Assembly: GCA_022508445.1 (NCBI GenBank)
Contig: JAFLVG010000005.1
Span: 1 to 64,000 of the forward strand
Reading direction: 5' to 3'
Source: Clostridiales bacterium
GTDB taxonomy: Bacteria > Bacillota > Clostridia > Christensenellales > Pumilibacteraceae
DNA: 64,000 bases
Positions 58,901-64,000 of this stretch are shown one piece after another. The position numbers and the translations under genes are program-made. The notes beneath the pieces are model-generated. The model was given only the letters and a program-made list of their open reading frames with translations. It searched no databases and was not told where the DNA came from. Every line of letters starts with the position of its first letter. Position 1 is the first letter of the stretch.

Positions 58901-61900
58901 AACATCGTAAACCGCTACGATACCACGAGCTTCTTCGACATCTCCGTAGTAAGCCTTTACGCAGACCGTCAAGTGTTCAGTCAGCTCAATCTTTCTGATG
59001 CACAGCTCGCTGCTTTGGGCGTCAAGACATACAGCGACGGAAATGCAGGATATGAGTTCAAGGGTTTGCGTATAATTCCCAAACGTTCTACAAACGATGA
59101 GTTCTTCCAGATTGAGGTTAAGACTGTCGACACACGTGGCACGCAGGGGCTTGTTACCGTCTGCATTAAAGTGCTTAACCGCAGGATAGAGGCGCGTCGC
59201 GGAAGCTACGAGGGCAATAACGGAAACGAATCGACGGCGTACAGGATCAATCCGATTACGAACGTCGGCACATACACCAGAAATACAAACATCGGCGCGC
59301 TTGCCGTCAACTACACAATCGAATGCAACGACATTGTCAGACTTACGCCGTATGATTTCGCATACGATTTCGACGTAGATCCCGACAATAGCCAGCTCAA
59401 CCCCAGAGGCGGTGCGCTCAATACTAACCCCGCTGACAGCGGATTCCAAGAAGCCGCAAATTATATAAGAAAGCCTTACAATATCAAGCATACTTCGTCA
59501 CCGAGTGCGCTTGCTCAAAACACGAGCATAGTTTACGGACAACAGCTCACGTTTATCAACACAGGCAATATCATTGCCAATGCCGGGCAGTACAGCAACT
59601 ATATAAGTGTTGCAATGGGCAAATGCAAGGTAGGCAATACCGAGTATGAAATACCTTGCATCGAGATTGAAGGTCTTTCGCGTACCACATCTGCGATAGT
59701 CCAGCTTCGTTTTACGATAAGCGACGGCAGCACGACCATTAACTGTGTTATAACCGTAACGGTCAAAAACTCCGCTCCCACTCGTGTAAACAACAATGTT
59801 TATCAGCTTACCGCAGGTGTTAAGGACGGCTACACTAACTCGTTGGAATTGGCGGTAGACGAAATAGCCGTAGATAAGGACGGCGATATTCCGACGTTCG
59901 TCACCGATCCGGTCCATATCTATGCAAAGGTCGACAACGCTTACTACGAAGCACTCGACGCCGACATGAACGGCGTTGATATCGATTCGCCGCAAGCCGT
60001 CTACAAAATGTCCGACTATATTTATGTCTCGATTGCTAAAAACAGTTTGGGCTTGGACGTAGTGTATGTACGCGCGCTCTCTTCGACTGAGTTTTTCACC
60101 AGGCAGATTTATCTCGCAGTCAGGGTTAAGGACGGATTCCGCGCTCAACCCGAAGAGGTTACGCTTTATATACTCATAAACGTCATCAACTCAGAGCCTA
60201 CAATGGCGACGGACACGCTCGTCGTCGACAGCAATGGCAACTATTCTTGGATGATAGAGTGCGAGGATACCGAAAAGACGCTGTCGCGCTACATCGTCAA
60301 CAGCCGCGAGCTTTGCGAATCGCCGGCCATACCTGCGATAACCGCCAATAAGATTTGGTTGTTCGATGACGCCGACGGACAGCAAGAGGTCATACTCAAT
60401 CCGCTCTCGTGGATTAAGGATACCAACTATTCCGGTGCGCTTATCAGGAAAACAACGGCAAGCGTAATTACTTCCGAAATGTTCACATCGTCCACAGAGC
60501 CCACACTTAACGCCGGCGTAATTTACACTAAAACTTACACGTCCGGTGAAGATCAGTACTTAAATATCGAGCCCATATTCTTTGAGAAATCGTATAGCAA
60601 CGGCAGGGCTGTATTTACTCCATTGCCGCTCGACAGCGAGAAAGTCAAGACGAGCCAATATTGGGCGCTCAGAATTATAGACAAGGGAACCGGTACGAGC
60701 GACGCACTGCGTACTCAGATTGCTATCGCCGTCAAGGACGATCAACACAGTGCTACGCTGTATACAGCCGATAAATCGAAAGAAATCGAAGAGCATTCTT
60801 CGTCGCTTACGGTTCTCAATTTCTTCTACGGATACAAAATGCCGGGCGTTCTTGCGCTTCATAACTACTATCGTACCGACGGCAATGCAGAGGCTGCGAC
60901 TTCGGTTGTCGGTGGCAACGAGGAAGGAAAATTTGTTGTTGACAAGGACGGCGTAAGAGCGTATCAGTTCAAAAACAAAGCTATTCCGGGCACCGCAGAA
61001 GAGTTGCGCAACGCCACGTTTATCGATAATTTTAAATATCAATATTATGTCGATAAGCTCACTCGCGGAACGACGTCCGAAGCCACATACAAGCATTATC
61101 CTGTCAATGAAGGCAGTGCGTTCTATTACAGCCCGATTGAGGTCGGTGGCGTGTACGGCGGTGAAAAAGCGATTGTGCCTATCAGCTACATCGCGTTGCC
61201 TTCGTCTGCGAAAACAGGTATAACCGAGGACAGGGCGCATGTTACTTTCGCAAACGCTACGGCGAACACGAGTATGCTGAATAAAAACGGCAATAAGCTC
61301 AACGATAACGAATATTACAGCTGGTCGCAGGATAACGCGAACGACCGCAATGCCATATTCGAAAACCTCACGCTGTCTGATGGCATTCAGGTATGGACAG
61401 GGTGGAATCAAATAAGCCAAAACCCGTATATAGATATCAAATATGTGTCGAATACCAAGTTCCTCGGACCGCAAACCGGAGTTAACCGCTACCGCAACAG
61501 CAGCAGATTCGAGGTATCGGTTCAAACGGACAGCAACTCGCATTCGATAACATTTATCGACGCGAACGATAACAGCGGCAACAGCAACTGCCGCGAGGAT
61601 AAGTTCGGATTCGAGTTCGGCAAGAAGGATGGGGGCGAACGTCCGACCGGTTATCTTAAACTGACCGTCGCGCTCAAAACGACGACCAGTGCGGCGTCCG
61701 GCGACGATACGGATAGCGCTGTCGAGTACGTTGAGGTCGATATTAACCTCAAAAATACGTTCGCGAAGATCGTAGATGCGAGCGGTAGCGAGAAAGACAA
61801 GGGTTATGTGGATGATGAGTCGGTCAAAATGACGACGCGCGACTCTGTCGGCAAGACCGTTATCTTGAACGATTACAAAAACGGAGTCGATAACGCCAAG

Positions 61901-64000
61901 GGCGACGTCAAGCTGTTCTTCTCGGATCCTGACGTCACGGATACGGTGAAATTCTATATCCCGTCGGCAACAGGAACGATGAATCGCGACGAAATCGATC
62001 ATGTTGCAAACAACTTCAACTTCCGTCAGAGTGAAAACGGTGTTATACAGTATTTTAACGGCACGCAGGATGCCGATAAGTACACATACAAACCCAACCC
62101 CGACTTTGACAAGTTCTTCACCGTTTCACCCGCAACAGGCTCTGCGTCCATACTGCAATTCATACCGGTTGCAAAAACGCAGGTGAACATTCCTTCGGGA
62201 GCTACTCGCACACAATATCTCACCGATCACAATTTGAAAGAGGATGCCGGCGGCGTATACTATCCGTTCCGCATACTTGTGTACGACGACATTTCCGGCT
62301 CGTCATTCCTCGACGGTTCGTGGTACACGTACATCATCAAGGTTTATATCGCAAACGACGATATCACGGTTGTCGATTCTATAACCGATAAGTACACGTC
62401 GACCAATCCAACCTACAACAATAAGCCTAACTACAAGTTCAAGCTCTCCAAGAATGTCGACTTCTTCGTAGACGTTTCTTCGCTTCTCGTAGACAACGAC
62501 ATCGTAACAAGCGGCATGTCCTTTGCTGTCAAGACCGACACCGCATGGACGTCGTTGGAAAAAGAGCAACAGTACATTCATGACTACTTCGTGATGCCCG
62601 CGGCATCGGCAGGCGTAGTTCTTAAAAATCCCAACTCTTCCGGAGCGTCTCCCGTGACGGTCAGCGCGCCCGATGCAGGTTCTGAAATGCCCAAAACGGC
62701 GCTCGTGTTCCGCGCAAGCAGTGCGTTTGTCGGTAGCTACGATATTGCGTATACGTTTGAAGACAGCGTTCGCGAAATGGGTGGCGGAACGGGTTCGTCG
62801 GTTATGATCGTGTTCACGGTCGAGTACAACAACGAGAGTCCGACCGCGCATTCCGATACGTTTGACGGCGGCTCCGCTCTCAGTGTCGTCATGAAGCACG
62901 GCGATTACTTCACCGTCTATGCGGCAGACTCAACGTTGTTTGCAGGCGACGCTATCGGTGGATTTACTTCCGTTAAAACCCTCCGTGATGTTAAGTTCCC
63001 GACAGGCGCGGCAGTGGCGCAGACAGCGAAAGAGATGCGCAACAGCTTCCAATTCAAAGACGAAATGACTTACGGCTCGCAAGCTGCCGTCGGCAATCTC
63101 GGCTCGCTTATAGTCGGTAACGACGATGCGCCCAGCACGCTTCGCTTTGCGAAATACACTTTGACCAACAGCAATACAAGCTTGTTGGATATCACAGAAG
63201 GCACTCGCTATGCAAAAGAGGGTAGCACCGCACAGCTTCCCATGAGCTACACAATCAAGGCAAACGCCGTAGGATCTACTACAATGGCGTTGGAGATTGA
63301 AGACGGCTCGGGAGCAAAGACAACCGTAAATATCAACATTATTGTTGTATCCACGCCGCCCGCAAGCAAGGAATCGGCTATTTCCGGATTGACGCGCGTA
63401 GATGCCGAACAGTCCATATACTCTATGTCGATTGCTTACGGCGAATCCAAATCGCTTTCGTTCGTCGGATTCATGAACGATATCGATGACGGCGATAACG
63501 AGGGCTTGGACGTCAACGTAAATGCAGACGGCACTGACTATACGATTACCAATCCCGAAGGCGTTTCGGCGATTACGGCAAGAACGGAATCGACTCAGTT
63601 TGGCGGTAAGAGCGTTGTAATCACGGCTATCGACTTCATCCCGATGGCAAACGAATACGCAACCGTATCGTTCCGCGTCAAAGACGCACACAATGCTGTC
63701 TCCAACCTTGTCACGATAAGGGTTTACGTCACTCCGAGCGAAGTGCAATCCGTTGCGACGCAAAACAATGTTTACAACGTAACGCTCAAAAGCTACGATC
63801 AGTACGAATCTGACGGCACTCCCGTTACCGTAAACATTGTAGACCTTCCTGCGACGGCGCACGTATTCTCTGATATCGCGGTTGCGGCCCCTTCGGCGCA
63901 ATACGACGTAAAACTGTACGCACTCCTTGCAAAGAATGAGGACGGCACGTTCTCCAACGTAAGGGAAAACAACGCCGCATTCAATCCGAGTGAAGCATTG
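55985..64000 (+). CDS. Giant glycine-rich surface protein, partial (at least 2672 aa)
   Basis: The reading frame is open from the ATG at 55985 (GGAGAGG upstream) to the end of the window, 2672 codons without a stop at the places I checked. The track omits it, listing only minus-strand shadows. A basic start and a membrane segment (about 19-40) begin the chain. Residues of about 75-345 form a glycine-rich domain (FEVWGAQGG, then GGGGGG runs) like the glycine-rich modules of ALK-type proteins. Beyond that, beta-rich modules of 130-400 residues are joined by N-x-[AP]-P phrases: VNQAPAA, VNSSAPT, VKNSAPT, INSEPT, NNESPT, typical of cadherin-like repeats. Likely a very large surface adhesin or shield. 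The C-terminus, and so its anchor, lies beyond the window. Confidence 0.85.
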   Translation, partial: MTKHTDKTNVIRLGKGRRAFILIASIFTAIAVAVACALCFDTSKPVSVGDVESSVSTSATTYSNLTGDKTAAGALNNGDIINYTYNGGVYSIKLPKGTFKFEVWGAQGGYYDTGCLGGKGGYTYISSYEVTATAGQYIYIVVGSQGGNGSSGAKAGGYNGGGSTNIGNSGGGGGGATHMALASGLLKNVSSSNVLLVGGGGGGSTTSAHSGTYGQGGYGGGGNASGGASSGGWIDGAGYQAKGGTTSAGGAGGKGATTTSCTYVIGGNGSYGQGGVSNASYEAGGGGGGGYYGGGGGGGDNNSAGADGRTGGGGGSGYIKSGYSGSGTSNSQSGNGTARITVLSVNQAPAAKTTASSTLKSNTTYYRGAQTISFTPDDIATDPDATKTTLYFTNGTASNLDTFQNANTKNQNLWINSACTTLATKYVQWTCVSNRQINITNILLYPRKGADGCATDGILILYTKVRDNFGSSTARGWSIIPIYIRVGDRALTAKTDKLLTKTYTRSDNVQYTYRYGDPTHTGTSDASKNYDYINNPNSIYNPNGSGKTVFLPKSIAPTDSAGYTIYASDLYTDADTSHDKVAFKTVASTSYTTYYTITYNSNSDYASGLVPSITIKPTGVRPSGAIYVAATITAQTSETGSKVGIGAANTAVTLVFRMSNTRPYFASTQALPSTVNLTEPLVTLAPGGVATVNLKSMVYDMDDSTLSKHTFAQTVNDVVIPTGEYIQVDMSNVRIPLKTNVGSNYAAYDNDSNKASTSYKTGQGTVQTTFKQGLIAPVGSANASTANVLYSFDNSQTIRFTARAATQYQYSDKANSTHSRKGDFYILVRVIDPSDTADTGIWFPIAIKVNSSAPTTITPSAANFTLEFTQYTDGVEDQLNPSDAKKGRDAIQNPESGIVITPISYTDANGVLRGIGTTNSSFGTNGNHASPFAVDPDGFMYPSGTTTASPILPLNDLALLYGTSDFNNINIANIVNRYDTTSFFDISVVSLYADRQVFSQLNLSDAQLAALGVKTYSDGNAGYEFKGLRIIPKRSTNDEFFQIEVKTVDTRGTQGLVTVCIKVLNRRIEARRGSYEGNNGNESTAYRINPITNVGTYTRNTNIGALAVNYTIECNDIVRLTPYDFAYDFDVDPDNSQLNPRGGALNTNPADSGFQEAANYIRKPYNIKHTSSPSALAQNTSIVYGQQLTFINTGNIIANAGQYSNYISVAMGKCKVGNTEYEIPCIEIEGLSRTTSAIVQLRFTISDGSTTINCVITVTVKNSAPTRVNNNVYQLTAGVKDGYTNSLELAVDEIAVDKDGDIPTFVTDPVHIYAKVDNAYYEALDADMNGVDIDSPQAVYKMSDYIYVSIAKNSLGLDVVYVRALSSTEFFTRQIYLAVRVKDGFRAQPEEVTLYILINVINSEPTMATDTLVVDSNGNYSWMIECEDTEKTLSRYIVNSRELCESPAIPAITANKIWLFDDADGQQEVILNPLSWIKDTNYSGALIRKTTASVITSEMFTSSTEPTLNAGVIYTKTYTSGEDQYLNIEPIFFEKSYSNGRAVFTPLPLDSEKVKTSQYWALRIIDKGTGTSDALRTQIAIAVKDDQHSATLYTADKSKEIEEHSSSLTVLNFFYGYKMPGVLALHNYYRTDGNAEAATSVVGGNEEGKFVVDKDGVRAYQFKNKAIPGTAEELRNATFIDNFKYQYYVDKLTRGTTSEATYKHYPVNEGSAFYYSPIEVGGVYGGEKAIVPISYIALPSSAKTGITEDRAHVTFANATANTSMLNKNGNKLNDNEYYSWSQDNANDRNAIFENLTLSDGIQVWTGWNQISQNPYIDIKYVSNTKFLGPQTGVNRYRNSSRFEVSVQTDSNSHSITFIDANDNSGNSNCREDKFGFEFGKKDGGERPTGYLKLTVALKTTTSAASGDDTDSAVEYVEVDINLKNTFAKIVDASGSEKDKGYVDDESVKMTTRDSVGKTVILNDYKNGVDNAKGDVKLFFSDPDVTDTVKFYIPSATGTMNRDEIDHVANNFNFRQSENGVIQYFNGTQDADKYTYKPNPDFDKFFTVSPATGSASILQFIPVAKTQVNIPSGATRTQYLTDHNLKEDAGGVYYPFRILVYDDISGSSFLDGSWYTYIIKVYIANDDITVVDSITDKYTSTNPTYNNKPNYKFKLSKNVDFFVDVSSLLVDNDIVTSGMSFAVKTDTAWTSLEKEQQYIHDYFVMPAASAGVVLKNPNSSGASPVTVSAPDAGSEMPKTALVFRASSAFVGSYDIAYTFEDSVREMGGGTGSSVMIVFTVEYNNESPTAHSDTFDGGSALSVVMKHGDYFTVYAADSTLFAGDAIGGFTSVKTLRDVKFPTGAAVAQTAKEMRNSFQFKDEMTYGSQAAVGNLGSLIVGNDDAPSTLRFAKYTLTNSNTSLLDITEGTRYAKEGSTAQLPMSYTIKANAVGSTTMALEIEDGSGAKTTVNINIIVVSTPPASKESAISGLTRVDAEQSIYSMSIAYGESKSLSFVGFMNDIDDGDNEGLDVNVNADGTDYTITNPEGVSAITARTESTQFGGKSVVITAIDFIPMANEYATVSFRVKDAHNAVSNLVTIRVYVTPSEVQSVATQNNVYNVTLKSYDQYESDGTPVTVNIVDLPATAHVFSDIAVAAPSAQYDVKLYALLAKNEDGTFSNVRENNAAFNPSEAL

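Noticed and set aside
60560-62002. 480-aa minus-strand ORF
   Set aside because: Antisense to the giant surface protein frame, which continues through it without a stop; Arg/Val-rich composition as in other shadows.

Overview
The window reads as a chromosome segment from a Gram-positive-type anaerobe, most likely an uncultured gut-associated clostridial lineage (Christensenellales-like is my best guess; this is inference from gene content, not a database match). The grounds are near-consensus TTGACA-17-TATAAT promoters, AAGGAG ribosome binding sites, a V-type (Ntp) ATPase, an ywlC-ywlE-rpiB (sua5-ywlE-rpiB) order as in Bacillus, dimeric GlyS, CoaX, a flavin reductase-rubredoxin fusion, a giant 2-hydroxyacyl-CoA dehydratase activase-like protein, and many secreted proteins with InlB-type repeats. 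No phage, insertion sequence or CRISPR array is visible.

Layout. 1-130: the 3' end of a 5S rRNA and its terminator. 324-7527: a surface module consisting of an ER-type (SipW-like) signal peptidase followed by four secreted proteins that share an S-[FY]-A-K-W motif right after the hydrophobic leader. 7805-13200: cardiolipin synthase, a degenerate sugar isomerase-like TIM barrel, phosphoglycerate kinase with an insertion, and two membrane proteins of unknown role. 13256-23934: sua5, a YwlE-like phosphatase, rpiB and a complete nine-gene V-type ATPase with the residues expected of a Na+-binding rotor ring. 24020-29331: a lipoprotein, an XRE repressor with a clear operator, an unknown membrane protein, guaB and gpsA. 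29516-33660: two InlB-repeat lipoproteins. 33757-38570: glyS, a 57-residue protein with 16 cysteines, an ECF-type S component, coaX and hom. 38842-42285: a 1147-residue membrane-anchored surface protein. 42580-46193: an RnlA-like HEPN ribonuclease carrying an AT-hook-like linker, followed closely by a CTP synthase whose glutaminase site is destroyed. 46262-55694: mntP, an ABC exporter, purA, the activase, the flavin reductase-rubredoxin protein and tRNA-Leu(CAG). 55985-64000: an open reading frame of at least 2672 codons running off the end, encoding a giant glycine-rich surface protein that the supplied ORF track does not list.

The most interesting items are the dedicated signal peptidase plus SFAKW substrates (a probable TasA/camelysin-like surface fibre or matrix system), the orphan RnlA-like protein with E/R/H active-site residues retained and no visible antitoxin, the CTP synthase with Cys-to-Gly and His-to-Asn changes in its glutaminase domain, a set of promoters whose -10 box lies only 7-9 bases before the ATG (leaderless mRNAs), and the Cys-rich mini-protein. 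Housekeeping functions elsewhere (purine and CTP synthesis, pantothenate/CoA, threonine-branch amino acids, phospholipid synthesis) are ordinary.
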